A stretch of 64,000 bases of DNA from an uncultured Clostridia bacterium (lineage in GTDB: Bacteria; Bacillota; Clostridia; Christensenellales; UBA1242): contig CAKVGZ010000001.1 in the NCBI GenBank assembly GCA_934747765.1, forward strand, positions 315,944 through 379,943, given 5' to 3'. The translations under genes and the position numbers were made by a program. Shown piece by piece: positions 24,561-32,986 of this stretch. Numbering within the stretch: position 1 is the first letter of the stretch; the number at the start of each line of letters is the position of its first letter. The notes below the pieces were generated by a model. The model saw only the letters and a list, made by a program, of their open reading frames with translations, had not been told where the DNA came from and made no database searches.

Positions 24561-25298
24561 TTATTCTCCCATACCTGTTCCTGGTTTTTGTGAACTTTTC
24601 TTTAACTTTTCTTCAAAACGTTTATTTTCTTTTTCTATTTCATCTAAACATTCTTTCATCGTCATACCACACACTTTTAAAAAGCATGTGTCAGGAGTGT
24701 CAAATTCAGAATATAACATATGCCCATTAAACTTAATAGCTACATTGTAGTTTTTTTCTTTTAATCTTTTTAACTCATCCACGGCATCTTCTAATGTTAA
24801 TGTAGCTCGAGCTGATAGAATTCTTGCTTTGCTCATTTTTAAAGCAACTGCATACTGATCAATATCTTTATCTTGCTCTTCTTTTGGCAATTCTTTAAAA
24901 GGAACCCCAAGTTCACCATCTTTAGCCCAAGAATTTCTCTCTAACCAGGCATTGTGAATCTCGCTTCCAATTTTATTTCTAATTTCATCATCATTTTTAA
25001 TTTCATTTTCGGAATAAGATATACCAGATTCTATCATTTTAGCCACAACTTTGGCAGCCTCCTTGTTTTCTTCTTGCCAATCAGAACTTAATTGCAAGTA
25101 AGAAGCATTTGCTATGTCAATTTCATAACCATTTTCGCCTTTTCTAACATATCTTGGCAACTCTACTCCCTCAAATTTTGAAATAAAGGCTTCGTCCTTT
25201 ATTTTCTTCCAACGTGGATCATATGAGCCATCATCTTTTAGTCTTGTTTGTCTCCATTGCTCATGTAACGCAAAAGCAACATCTTCAGATAAATTCAT
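24561..25298 (-). CDS. Protein with two RyR-like domains
   Basis: A 245-residue soluble protein. Two stretches look like the small RyR domain seen in ryanodine receptors and some bacterial and phage proteins. The first has ALHEQWRQTR with DPRWKKIKDEAF (about 8-38); the second has IHNAWLERNSWAKDGEL with PFKELPKEEQDKDIDQY (about 98-135). The C-terminal third is helical and charged. The biological role is unknown. The start at 25298 is set by the strong AGGAGGGG 5 nt upstream; the frame extends further but without a ribosome site. Confidence 0.5.
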   Translation of the reverse strand: MNLSEDVAFALHEQWRQTRLKDDGSYDPRWKKIKDEAFISKFEGVELPRYVRKGENGYEIDIANASYLQLSSDWQEENKEAAKVVAKMIESGISYSENEIKNDDEIRNKIGSEIHNAWLERNSWAKDGELGVPFKELPKEEQDKDIDQYAVALKMSKARILSARATLTLEDAVDELKRLKEKNYNVAIKFNGHMLYSEFDTPDTCFLKVCGMTMKECLDEIEKENKRFEEKLKKSSQKPGTGMGE

Positions 25299-25659
25299 GT
25301 TATCCCCTCCTAAAATTTTTATCCCTTTACACTGTAAATGGAACTCTGTAATAGTTATATCATACAACAAACTAAAAATGCAATACATTTTTTGAATTTT
25401 TTTATTTAGCCTATTTATATGAATCCTGGATTATTATAGAGGAAACCTTAAGATTGTCGAAGAACAAGCAAGATAAGATGTAAATTCGACAATTTTTTAC
25501 GAGTTCTAACAAAAATGGAGAATTCTAACAAAATTCTAACACGATTTTGGCTGGTATTTCGGTCGAAAAATGCAGTCTAAACAATATTTCAAAACCACAA
25601 TATATGGGGCAGAATCCTAGAAAAATAAGAAAAAAGCACCATATTTGGTGCTTTTTGTA
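25299..25659. other. Gap with a plus-strand terminator-like hairpin and TTCTAACA repeats
   Basis: No gene is seen. ATTGTCGAA (25453-25461) and TTCGACAAT (25485-25493) form a stem followed by T-run TTTTTT on the plus strand, which would end a short plus-strand RNA. After it, TTCTAACA occurs three times within 40 nt (about 25504, 25524 and 25535). The left end holds the promoter region of the RyR-like gene. Confidence 0.4.
25629..25656 (-). terminator. Terminator of tRNA-Ser
   Basis: AAAAAGCACC (25631-25640) pairs with GGTGCTTTTT (25647-25656) around ATATTT, directly after the tRNA 3' end on minus. Confidence 0.85.
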
Positions 25660-25747
25660 TGGCGGAGAGTTAGGGATTCGAACCCCAGTTAGCTTTCACT
25701 AAAACGGTTTTCAAGACCGCCGCATTCGACCGCTCTGCCAACTCTCC
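25660..25747 (-). tRNA. tRNA-Ser (TGA)
   Basis: An 88-nt class II tRNA on the minus strand with acceptor GGAGAGT/ACTCTCC, discriminator G and encoded CCA. The anticodon loop CTTGAAA gives TGA. It has a long variable arm. Confidence 0.96.
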
Positions 25748-25830
25748 AACTATTTAAGATTTCTTTCAAAAATCTTTTCCAGATTAACATATTTTATTTT
25801 TCTTGTCAATCATTTTAGCAAAATTTTCTC

Positions 25831-25862
25831 AAAAAACCTTCCACACAATGGCAGAAGGTTTA
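25831..25862 (-). terminator. Terminator of the small membrane protein gene
   Basis: AAACCTTC (25834-25841) and GAAGGTTT (25854-25861) pair, with TTTTTT following on minus. Confidence 0.75.
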
Positions 25863-25865
25863 ACT

Positions 25866-26165
25866 CTAGAAAACAAGTGGCAAAATTATTCCAAGCAAAA
25901 CAACAAGCAAAAGCACGAAATACAATACTTTCCAGACCACTTGTTTATATCGCACATATCTCCAAGCAATAACTGCCACAATGCAAATTGCAATTGCAGT
26001 TGCCACTCCTTGAAGCGCAGAAACAATTTTTGAATTTATATTGCACAAACTCAAGATTGTTGCAACCAAATACAAGATTGCCATTGCTCCAATGCACCAA
26101 AAACTAAATTTGTTCAAACCCAATCCTGTTGATCTAGATTTTGTTGTTTCTTTCTTATCAGACAT
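25866..26165 (-). CDS. Small three-helix membrane protein
   Basis: A 99-residue protein of unknown function. It has a polar, Ser/Thr/Lys-rich N-terminus (about 1-20), then three hydrophobic helices near residues 23-42, 49-68 and 76-98. The C-terminus ends inside the last helix. AGGAGTG sits 6 nt before the ATG at 26165; an upstream in-frame start lacks a ribosome site. Confidence 0.6.
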   Translation of the reverse strand: MSDKKETTKSRSTGLGLNKFSFWCIGAMAILYLVATILSLCNINSKIVSALQGVATAIAICIVAVIAWRYVRYKQVVWKVLYFVLLLVVLLGIILPLVF

Positions 26166-26297
26166 ACTAACACTCCTATTACAAATTTCATTATACAATA
26201 AATGTAACGATATACAAAACTTTTTTTACATTTTTTTCACTTTTAACTTTTTTTGATTAAAAAAGTTTTGCAACAACAATTCAACCCCTTTTAAACA

Positions 26298-26318
26298 CAA
26301 TATGTTGTGGAATTATGC
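26298..26318 (+). promoter_or_regulatory. CACAA/TTGTG dyad and TTATGC motif upstream of the PadR-like gene
   Basis: CACAATATGTTGTG at 26296-26309 has CACAA/TTGTG symmetry and is followed by TTATGC at 26313-26318. The CAATATGTTGTG and TTATGC pair also occurs at 19347-19364 upstream of the xer gene. Confidence 0.35.
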
Positions 26319-26342
26319 TTGCACAACACCACAAGATAGTTT

Positions 26343-26352
26343 TGCATAGTAC
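26343..26352. repeat. TGCATAGTAC element, copy 5
   Basis: An exact copy of the recA-associated 10-mer, 12 nt upstream of the -35 box of the PadR-like gene. Confidence 0.55.
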
Positions 26353-26363
26353 ACAATTTCTTA

Positions 26364-26392
26364 TTGACAAATTAATGGTTTTCTGCTATCAT
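26364..26392 (+). promoter_or_regulatory. Leaderless-type promoter of the PadR-like gene
   Basis: TTGACA at 26364-26369 and TATCAT at 26387-26392 with a 17-nt spacer. The ATG at 26400 follows 7 nt after the -10 with no Shine-Dalgarno sequence. Confidence 0.75.
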
Positions 26393-26399
26393 ACTTGGT

Positions 26400-27818
26400 A
26401 TGGAAACGAAAGAATTACCAAGAGGACAATTAAATCCATACATTCTTTCAACTATGAAAGATGGCGATAAATATGGGTATGAAATCATTGAAGATATTAA
26501 AGAAAAAACCGGTGTTGAGATAAAGCAACCCAGTTTATATAGCAGTTTGAAAAGAATGGAAGTTCAAAAACTGGTTTCATCATACTGGAAAGACAGCGCC
26601 ATTGGTGGAAAGCGTCATTACTATTGTTTAACTGATGAAGGCAAAAAGTTCTTGGAAGAAAATCCAATCTCCCCTGTCAAAAAAAATGAAGAAAAAAATG
26701 TGATTGCAGATGATGGAGTTTTTTTAGACACAGCAAAACCTGTTTTCATCGACCAAAAAAGTGATGAAACAATTCTTGCTGAACAAGAAAACATTTTTGA
26801 CCTCACAAAAAAGAAGACTGAAAGTAAAGATGAAAAAATTCAATTTAACATAAAAAATTCTGACGAAAACGAACCAGTGCAATTTGATTTGTTCAAAGAA
26901 GTTGACCTTGCGTCTGATGACGGAAAATTCATCACAGAAACCATCGATGATTACAACTTCCCAAAAATTGGAAAATACGAGCCATCGTCATTAAATGTTG
27001 AATCGAAAAATGTTACATATTTAAATTCTAAAATCAAAAAGATTGAAAAAACGCACGAAGAAAAAGTTGAAAAACAAGTTTATCAGGAAAAAATTGCAGA
27101 TCTTTATGCAAAGCAAGCAATGTTGAACCCAGTTTTTGATATTGAAAAATCCATGGCAAAAATCAACAGCAAAATTGACCAATATGCTATGGAAAAGAAA
27201 CAAAAAGAAATTGGTGAGCAAGTGAAAGTTGAAAAAGTTGTTAAAGAAGTTCAAGAAAAAACACCTGCTCCTCAAAAATCATCGCGAGTATACAACAGTT
27301 ACAAAAGTCTTGAAGCATACTATAAAACAAAAGGAATTGGATTTCAGCAATACACAACAAAAACCAAACAAACTTCAACTCACGTTGACATAAACTTTGT
27401 TAGATTTGTTAGGAGTTGGATTTTGCTTCTTGCTTCTTTGATTTTGTCGCTAGGGTTCCAATTTGGATTAAGAGTTAACAATCTGGCATCAATCACATAT
27501 GCAATAATCCCAGGTCTTTGCCTTATAATGTCGTTTGTGTACTTAGCATTATATTTGAAATCGAAATCGAAAAATATTATTCAAACCAAAAGAGATTCTG
27601 TGTCACCTTTGATTTTGCCATTGGTCACAATTGTTTTAATACTTTTAACAATTGGATTAAATTTGATTTTTGGATTTAGAATTGGAAAAACAATGGAATA
27701 TTTTGCAGTTTTGATTTATCCAATTATAATTTCATTCCACTTTGCATTTATTCCTTTCTTAAACAAAGCCATTGTTAATATCATAAAAAAAATTAAACAG
27801 ACTAAACGCTCTGTTTAA
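26400..27818 (+). CDS. PadR-like regulator anchored in the membrane
   Basis: A 472-residue protein with an N-terminal PadR-type winged helix (about 8-85: LPRGQLNPYILSTMKDGDKYGYEI and IGGKRHYYCLTDEGKKFL). An acidic, coiled linker (about 90-335) follows, and then four hydrophobic helices near 340-360, 368-388, 400-425 and 430-455. PadR proteins are normally small soluble repressors with a C-terminal dimer helix. Here a long linker and membrane domain replace it, suggesting control by membrane state or tethering of DNA. Its end overlaps the convergent rnhA by 17 nt, inside a bidirectional terminator. Confidence 0.7.
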   Translation: METKELPRGQLNPYILSTMKDGDKYGYEIIEDIKEKTGVEIKQPSLYSSLKRMEVQKLVSSYWKDSAIGGKRHYYCLTDEGKKFLEENPISPVKKNEEKNVIADDGVFLDTAKPVFIDQKSDETILAEQENIFDLTKKKTESKDEKIQFNIKNSDENEPVQFDLFKEVDLASDDGKFITETIDDYNFPKIGKYEPSSLNVESKNVTYLNSKIKKIEKTHEEKVEKQVYQEKIADLYAKQAMLNPVFDIEKSMAKINSKIDQYAMEKKQKEIGEQVKVEKVVKEVQEKTPAPQKSSRVYNSYKSLEAYYKTKGIGFQQYTTKTKQTSTHVDINFVRFVRSWILLLASLILSLGFQFGLRVNNLASITYAIIPGLCLIMSFVYLALYLKSKSKNIIQTKRDSVSPLILPLVTIVLILLTIGLNLIFGFRIGKTMEYFAVLIYPIIISFHFAFIPFLNKAIVNIIKKIKQTKRSV

Positions 27819-27822
27819 TTTT
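27785..27822. terminator. Bidirectional terminator between the PadR-like gene and rnhA
   Basis: AATTAAACAG (27791-27800) and CTGTTTAATT (27811-27820) pair. The stops of both convergent genes lie inside the hairpin. Confidence 0.8.
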
Positions 27823-28248
27823 ATTAACTTCTTCAACTGCCATTTTATCGCAAAGATTGTTAAGTTCATTGTCGGCATGCCCTTTGACTTTTATAAAAGT
27901 TGAAGGGTGTTTTTTTGTTAGTTCCAAAAGTTTTTGCCACAAATCTTTGTTCAAAACATCATCCTTTTTTGCTGTTTTCCAACCATTCTTTTGCCAGTTT
28001 TCTATCCAACCTTTTTCAATTGCGTTAACAACGTAGGCGGAGTCGCTGTAGATGTCAACCATGCATTCTTGTTTCAAAGTTTCAAGCCCTCGAATAACTG
28101 CCATAAGTTCCATGCGATTGTTTGTTGTTTCTTTTTCGCCACCACTAATTGTTTTTCTAATTCCATTGTATATAAGAACACAAGCCCATCCACCAACTCC
28201 TGGATTTCCACTGCATGCCCCGTCTGTATAAAGGTCAATTTTTTTCAT
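27802..28248 (-). CDS. rnhA: Ribonuclease HI
   Basis: Cleaves RNA in RNA-DNA hybrids. The 148-residue protein holds all acidic active-site positions: Asp in DLYTDGACSGNPG (about residue 8), Glu in MELMAVIRGLE (about 46), Asp in YSDSAYV (about 68) and Asp in GHADNELNNLCDKMAVE (about 130). The handle region WIENWQKNGWKTAKKD is present, as in the E. coli type. Confidence 0.95.
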   Translation of the reverse strand: MKKIDLYTDGACSGNPGVGGWACVLIYNGIRKTISGGEKETTNNRMELMAVIRGLETLKQECMVDIYSDSAYVVNAIEKGWIENWQKNGWKTAKKDDVLNKDLWQKLLELTKKHPSTFIKVKGHADNELNNLCDKMAVEEVNKIKQSV

Positions 28249-28270
28249 GCAAACATTATAACATAAATCT

Positions 28271-28340
28271 TTAATCTAAGCCAACCAAATCATCAATGGA
28301 AACTTGAAAATATTTTGCAAGGCCAAAATACGAATAAAAA
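28271..28340 (-). pseudogene. C-terminal remnant of an XRE-type HTH gene
   Basis: On the minus strand the frame reads FGLAKYFQVSIDDLVGLD and then a stop. This is the characteristic end of a Cro/cI-type helix-turn-helix domain. It starts abruptly at the rny terminator, with no start codon or ribosome site, so it looks like the tail of a deleted regulator. Confidence 0.45.
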
Positions 28341-28366
28341 AAAGAGATTTTAAATCTCTTTTTTTA
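28334..28366 (-). terminator. Terminator of rny
   Basis: AAAGAGAT and ATCTCTTT (28341-28348 and 28354-28361) pair, with long A-runs and T-runs on both sides. It overlaps the rny stop at 28364. Confidence 0.85.
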
Positions 28367-29944
28367 TTTTGCTGTTTCGGTGAATCGTGATTCACGAATG
28401 ACATTAACTTTGATTTGTCCTGGATATTCCATTTCATTTTCAATTTTCTTTGCAATATCTTTTGCCATAAAAACTGCCATATCATCGGAAATTTCCTCAG
28501 GTTTAACAATAATTCTAACTTCTCTTCCCGCTTGAACCGCATACGATTTGTCAACACCTTTGAACGAATTTGCAATTTCTTCAAGTTTTTCAAGGCGTTT
28601 CACATATGCTTCAATCGTTTCGCGTCTTGCGCCAGGACGAGAACTTGAAATTGCATCAGCAACTTGAACAAGAACTGCCTCAACACTTTGAAATTCAACA
28701 TTGAAGTGGTGAGCTTCGATGCAGTGAACAACGGCTGGGCTTTCCTTATATTTTTTTGCAAGGTCAACACCAATTTGAACGTGTGTTCCCTCAATTTCGT
28801 GGTCAAGAGCTTTTCCTATATCATGCAAAAGTCCGCCACGGCGAGCAACCTTTTCATCTGCCCCAAGTTCTGCGGCAAGCAAGCCAGCAATGTAGGAAGT
28901 TTCAAGACTGTGTTGCAAACAGTTTTGACCATAACTTGTTCTGTATTTAAGTCTGCCAAGAACTTTTACAAGTTCAGGGTGCAAGTTGTATATCCCTGCA
29001 TCGTTAGAAGCATTCTCTCCTGCTTCTTTAATTTTTTGGTCAATATCTTTTTGCGCTTTGGAAACCAACTCTTCAATTCTTGTTGGATGAATTCGTCCGT
29101 CCAATATAAGTTTTTCAAGCGCAACACGTGCAACTTCTCTACGAATTGGGTCAAAGCACGAAACTGTTATTGTTTCTGGGGTGTCATCAACTATCAAGTC
29201 AACACCAGTTGCAGATTCAAGAGCACGAATGTTTCGACCTTCACGTCCGATAATTCTTCCTTTAAGTTCATCATTTGGGAGAGCAACGGATGTGACAGTT
29301 AACTCACTGACCATGTCGGTTGCACATTTTTGAATCACATTTGCAACAATTTCTTGCGCCCTCTTGTTGCCTTCATTTTTTGCATTTTCTTCAATTTCTT
29401 TAACAGATTTTGCTGCATCAATTTTTGCTTCTTCAACCATTGAAGAAATTAAAGATTGTTTTGCTTCTTCTTTTGTCATTCTTGAAACTTTTTCAAGTTC
29501 TTGGCGCATAGAGTCAAGAATTTTGTTTTCATCATCTTTAAGTTTTTCAATCTCTTCTTCACGTTGTTGAAGTTTCTCTTTCATAAGATCAATTTGTTCT
29601 TGTTTTTTGTCAAGAGATAATTCTTTCTTGTCTATGAAATCTTCACGTTGAGAAATTCTATCTTCACTTCTTTGAATTTCTGTTCTTCTGTCTTTAACTT
29701 CCCTATCTAAATCTGCGCGAAGTTTGTGAAGTTCTTCTTTAGCTTCCAAGATTGCTTCTTTTTTTGCAGTTTTTGCCTGCGCGTATGCTTCTTCTAAAAT
29801 TTTAGTTGCTTGAGATTTTGTTTTTCCTATTTTTCTTGAAAAAAGCAGATATGTTATTCCTAGACCAGCGCCAATTCCAACAATTCCGCATCCAAGTCCA
29901 ATAAACACTGCAACTAATGAAGAAACGCCTAATAAAATTGCCAT
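28364..29944 (-). CDS. rny: Ribonuclease Y
   Basis: A membrane-bound endoribonuclease that starts bulk mRNA decay. The 526-residue protein has an N-terminal membrane helix (about 5-27). A long coiled coil (about 30-200) follows, then a KH domain (about 215-280: [22 protein letters not shown] is its core). The HD domain has [13 protein letters not shown] (about 368). Length and order match the family. AGGAG is replaced by a weaker GGAGAAAAAT upstream of the ATG. Confidence 0.96.
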   Translation of the reverse strand: MAILLGVSSLVAVFIGLGCGIVGIGAGLGITYLLFSRKIGKTKSQATKILEEAYAQAKTAKKEAILEAKEELHKLRADLDREVKDRRTEIQRSEDRISQREDFIDKKELSLDKKQEQIDLMKEKLQQREEEIEKLKDDENKILDSMRQELEKVSRMTKEEAKQSLISSMVEEAKIDAAKSVKEIEENAKNEGNKRAQEIVANVIQKCATDMVSELTVTSVALPNDELKGRIIGREGRNIRALESATGVDLIVDDTPETITVSCFDPIRREVARVALEKLILDGRIHPTRIEELVSKAQKDIDQKIKEAGENASNDAGIYNLHPELVKVLGRLKYRTSYGQNCLQHSLETSYIAGLLAAELGADEKVARRGGLLHDIGKALDHEIEGTHVQIGVDLAKKYKESPAVVHCIEAHHFNVEFQSVEAVLVQVADAISSSRPGARRETIEAYVKRLEKLEEIANSFKGVDKSYAVQAGREVRIIVKPEEISDDMAVFMAKDIAKKIENEMEYPGQIKVNVIRESRFTETAK

Positions 29945-30173
29945 AATTTTTCTCCATTAACACAAAATTATAAGTTCAATCAAAACTTAAATTTAAACAC
30001 GACACTTGTCATTTATATTAAATTTTATATATTTTTAAACTAAAATTAGTTTTTAACTAAACTTACAATACAATGATAACCTATTTTAAATATTTTTCAA
30101 ACTTTTTTTAACAAAATTTTAACGAAATTTGTAAAATAAGATTCAGAAAATAATCTTAAAATTTTTTGTTTAC

Positions 30174-30200
30174 ATAAAAAAACAGCGTAAAACGCTGATT
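30174..30200 (-). terminator. Terminator of the unknown gene at 30203
   Basis: CAGCGT (30183-30188) and ACGCTG (30192-30197) pair around AAA, with a T-run on minus. Confidence 0.8.
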
Positions 30201-30202
30201 TA

Positions 30203-30616
30203 TTACATTTCTGAATGTGGAAATCTTCTCCACTCGATTTCTTCCGGTTGCATGATTTGACGCCCATCTCTTGCACCTTCGCGAACTGCTTTGTGATATA
30301 CCATGCCACTTTCAAGAGATTTTGAAATTGAATTGTTCACATAATTCACCATTTTTTCATCTCTTTTTTGAACGCAATCAAGAAATTTTAAGATATTATT
30401 CTTGCAATATTCGTGGAATGCAATCCAAATTTGGTCACCACGCATGTTCATGTCATCCAAATCGATGAAAGTGTAGACAACTGAATTAATTAAATTAGAT
30501 TTATTAATCATTCCGTCCAAAATTGCCATAGTTCCCATGTTCCCTTCAGACATTTCTGTTAACAATTCACCTTTGCTTTTTTTTAAATCTATATTATTTT
30601 CTCTTAAAAATTCCAT
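30203..30616 (-). CDS. Conserved-looking protein of unknown function
   Basis: A 137-residue soluble protein. It has a short N-terminal helix, a Gly/Met-rich turn (EGNMGTMAILDGMI, about 22-36), and a middle block with FIDLDDMNMRGDQIWIAF (about 50-67). The C-terminal half is charged and ends in IEWRRFPHSEM. The pattern recalls clostridial proteins of unknown function with an 'N(P)G ... G-x-x-IW' core. The start at 30616 has AGGAGAG 4 nt upstream, while the frame's earlier start lacks one. No partner is evident. Confidence 0.55.
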   Translation of the reverse strand: MEFLRENNIDLKKSKGELLTEMSEGNMGTMAILDGMINKSNLINSVVYTFIDLDDMNMRGDQIWIAFHEYCKNNILKFLDCVQKRDEKMVNYVNNSISKSLESGMVYHKAVREGARDGRQIMQPEEIEWRRFPHSEM

Positions 30617-30674
30617 AAACTCTCCTGAATGTATTTTATTATAGCATAAATAATTCTTTTCGTCAAGAGTGAAG

Positions 30675-31859
30675 TTATGAAAGGTGAATAAACTCAAGAT
30701 TGTCAACTGCATCGTTAACCAAAGTTTCCATATCTAAATAACTTTCTTCTTTTTCAACAAGTTCAATTTTTGGTTTTATAAGTGGATTTTTTGGAAGAAA
30801 AACTGTGCAACAATCTTCATAAGGAAGAATTGAAGTTTCGAATGTTCCAATTTGTTTTGCAATTTCAATTATGTCAATTTTGTCAAAAGCAATCAAAGGT
30901 CTGTACACTGGAAGATTTTTAAGTGCATTTTCGGTTGAAGTCATACTTTCAATTGTTTGACTTGCAACTTGTGCCAAATTTTCGCCAGTTATGACTGCCT
31001 GAAATCCATGCTTTTCGGCGAGTTTTTCACAAATTCTCATCATAATTCTTCTCATGATTGTAATCATGTAGCCATCTTTGCACTTTTTGTGAATTTCTTC
31101 TTGAATTTTTGTGAATGACACAACATATAGGTCAAGTTCGCCAGTGTATGGAACTATTTCCTTGGCAAGGTCAATCACTTTTTGTTTTGCTTGTTGGCTT
31201 GTGTATGGGAAAGAATGAAAATGCACAGCACTAAGTTTCATTCCTCTCTTGGCCATCATATAACAAGCAACGGGACTATCAATTCCGCCGGACAGCATTG
31301 CAAGACCTTTTCCACTTGTTCCAACTGGCATGCCTCCGCAACATTTTATTTTGTCGCCAAAAATGAATGTGCTTCCGTTTTCACGAATGTCAACAAAAAT
31401 TGTTTTTTCTGGATTTGTCAAATTAACTTTTAAATTTGGAAATTTGTCCAACACAACTCCGCCAAGTTGTCTTTCATATTCTGTTGATTGAATTGGAAAC
31501 TTTTTGTTTGCTCTTTTAACATCAACTTTGAATGAATTTGAAAATTCCAAATCAAATTCCCCTTCCTCTAAAAGCTTATTCAACACTTCTTCAATTTTTT
31601 CTGGAGTTGACTCAACTTTTGTTGCAATCGAAAGTGAAACAAGTCCAAAAACTTTTGTGCAAGCAGAAACAATTGCTTCAAGATTTTCGTTGTTAAATTC
31701 AGATATAAGATATCTTCCGCCAACTTTTGAAATTTTGGATTTTTCATCAATTTTCTTTGTTGCGGATTCTATATTTTTTATCAGTTGATTGTCAAAAAAT
31801 CCACGGTTTTTTCCTTTAAGATGTATTTCGCCATAGCGAAGTAAAACAACTTTTTCCAT
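30675..31859 (-). CDS. thiI: tRNA 4-thiouridine synthetase ThiI
   Basis: Uses sulfur from a cysteine desulfurase to make 4-thiouridine at tRNA position 8, and in some bacteria also feeds thiamine synthesis. The 394 residues comprise a ferredoxin-like domain, a THUMP domain (about 60-165) and a PP-loop ATPase (MLSGGIDSPVACYMMAKRG, near 185). No C-terminal rhodanese domain is present, as in Bacillus. The ATG overlaps the stop of the desulfurase by 1 nt (TAATG), so the sulfur donor and acceptor are co-translated. Confidence 0.95.
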   Translation of the reverse strand: MEKVVLLRYGEIHLKGKNRGFFDNQLIKNIESATKKIDEKSKISKVGGRYLISEFNNENLEAIVSACTKVFGLVSLSIATKVESTPEKIEEVLNKLLEEGEFDLEFSNSFKVDVKRANKKFPIQSTEYERQLGGVVLDKFPNLKVNLTNPEKTIFVDIRENGSTFIFGDKIKCCGGMPVGTSGKGLAMLSGGIDSPVACYMMAKRGMKLSAVHFHSFPYTSQQAKQKVIDLAKEIVPYTGELDLYVVSFTKIQEEIHKKCKDGYMITIMRRIMMRICEKLAEKHGFQAVITGENLAQVASQTIESMTSTENALKNLPVYRPLIAFDKIDIIEIAKQIGTFETSILPYEDCCTVFLPKNPLIKPKIELVEKEESYLDMETLVNDAVDNLEFIHLS

Positions 31860-32986
31860 TATCTCAATTTTTCCTTTAAACAAATAAATTTTTCATATAT
31901 CTTTTTGCATGCAAATTCAATTTCCTCAAGCGAATTTGAAGGACAAAAACTTATTCGAATTGCTCCTTCATTTTGAATTTTAGATTTTCCCATTGCTTCC
32001 AAAGTTCTGTTCAACGCTCCTTTTTTGCTTGAACAAGCACTTCCTGTTCCAAGAAGAATGTCGTCTTCTTCCAACATATGAACAAGTGTTTCTCCACGCA
32101 CTCCTTCAAACGACAAACTGGTTATATAAGGACTGCCTTGAATTGTTGAATTTATTGAAATATCTTTCTTGTCTGCAAAAAATTCAAAAAGATATTTTCT
32201 TAATTTTGAAACTTTTTCGAAATTTTCGTTTATATTAAGATTTTCGCACAATTTTCCAAAAGCCAAAATAAATTGGACATTTTCAGTTCCCGAGCGCAAT
32301 CCAAACTCTTGCCCACCGCCATAGATGATTGGCTTAAGTTTTTTTATGTCTTTCACGTAAAGTGCACCAATTCCTTTTGGACCACCAAGTTTATGTGCAC
32401 TTATTGTGTAGAAATCAACTCCAAGATTGGTCACATTTGTTGGAATTTTTCCAAATGCTTGAACCCCATCACAATGAACAATAGCATTTTTTTGCTTTGA
32501 CTTAACAAGTTTAACAATTTTTTGAATGTCATTAATTGCCCCTGTTTCGTTGGAAACGTGCATGATTGAAACAAAACAAGTTTCGTTGTTCAACAATTTT
32601 CCAAGTTCATCTAAATCCACTTCTCCATTTTGATTTAAACCAACAAACACCACATTATATCCGCGATTTTTAAGTTCCAAGGCGCAGTTGTGGACGGACG
32701 GATGTTCACCTTTGCTGAAAATGTATTGCGCGCTTGTTTTGCGTGCACTTCCAAAAATTGCAAGATTGTTGGCTTCGGTTGCACTGCCTGTTGCAATCAA
32801 ATTGTCGTTAAAAGTTGTTCCAAGTGCTTTGCATATTTTTTCTTTTGCGTTTATGACAAGATTTTTTGTTTCCAAACTTTTTGAATAGACCGCAGATGGA
32901 TTAAAAAATAATTGGCAAGATTTTTCAATCTCGCTAATTATTTCATCTTTAATTTTTGTTGTGCTTGCATTATCTAAAAAAATCAT
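31859..32986 (-). CDS. Cysteine desulfurase (NifS/IscS family)
   Basis: A PLP enzyme that takes sulfur from cysteine for transfer to partner proteins. The 375-residue protein has the PLP lysine in TISAHKLGGPKG (about residue 200) and the mobile catalytic-cysteine loop GTGSACSSKKG (about 315-325). Its placement next to thiI, with 1-nt overlap, suggests it is the dedicated sulfur donor for tRNA 4-thiouridine (Bacillus NifZ role), rather than the iron-sulfur cluster enzyme. Its own ATG overlaps the pheT stop by 1 nt. Confidence 0.92.
   Translation of the reverse strand: MIFLDNASTTKIKDEIISEIEKSCQLFFNPSAVYSKSLETKNLVINAKEKICKALGTTFNDNLIATGSATEANNLAIFGSARKTSAQYIFSKGEHPSVHNCALELKNRGYNVVFVGLNQNGEVDLDELGKLLNNETCFVSIMHVSNETGAINDIQKIVKLVKSKQKNAIVHCDGVQAFGKIPTNVTNLGVDFYTISAHKLGGPKGIGALYVKDIKKLKPIIYGGGQEFGLRSGTENVQFILAFGKLCENLNINENFEKVSKLRKYLFEFFADKKDISINSTIQGSPYITSLSFEGVRGETLVHMLEEDDILLGTGSACSSKKGALNRTLEAMGKSKIQNEGAIRISFCPSNSLEEIEFACKKIYEKFICLKEKLR

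Noticed and set aside
28664..29302. A 212-codon plus-strand frame opposite rny
   Set aside because: It is antisense to the conserved KH and HD domains of RNase Y and is not preceded by a ribosome site.
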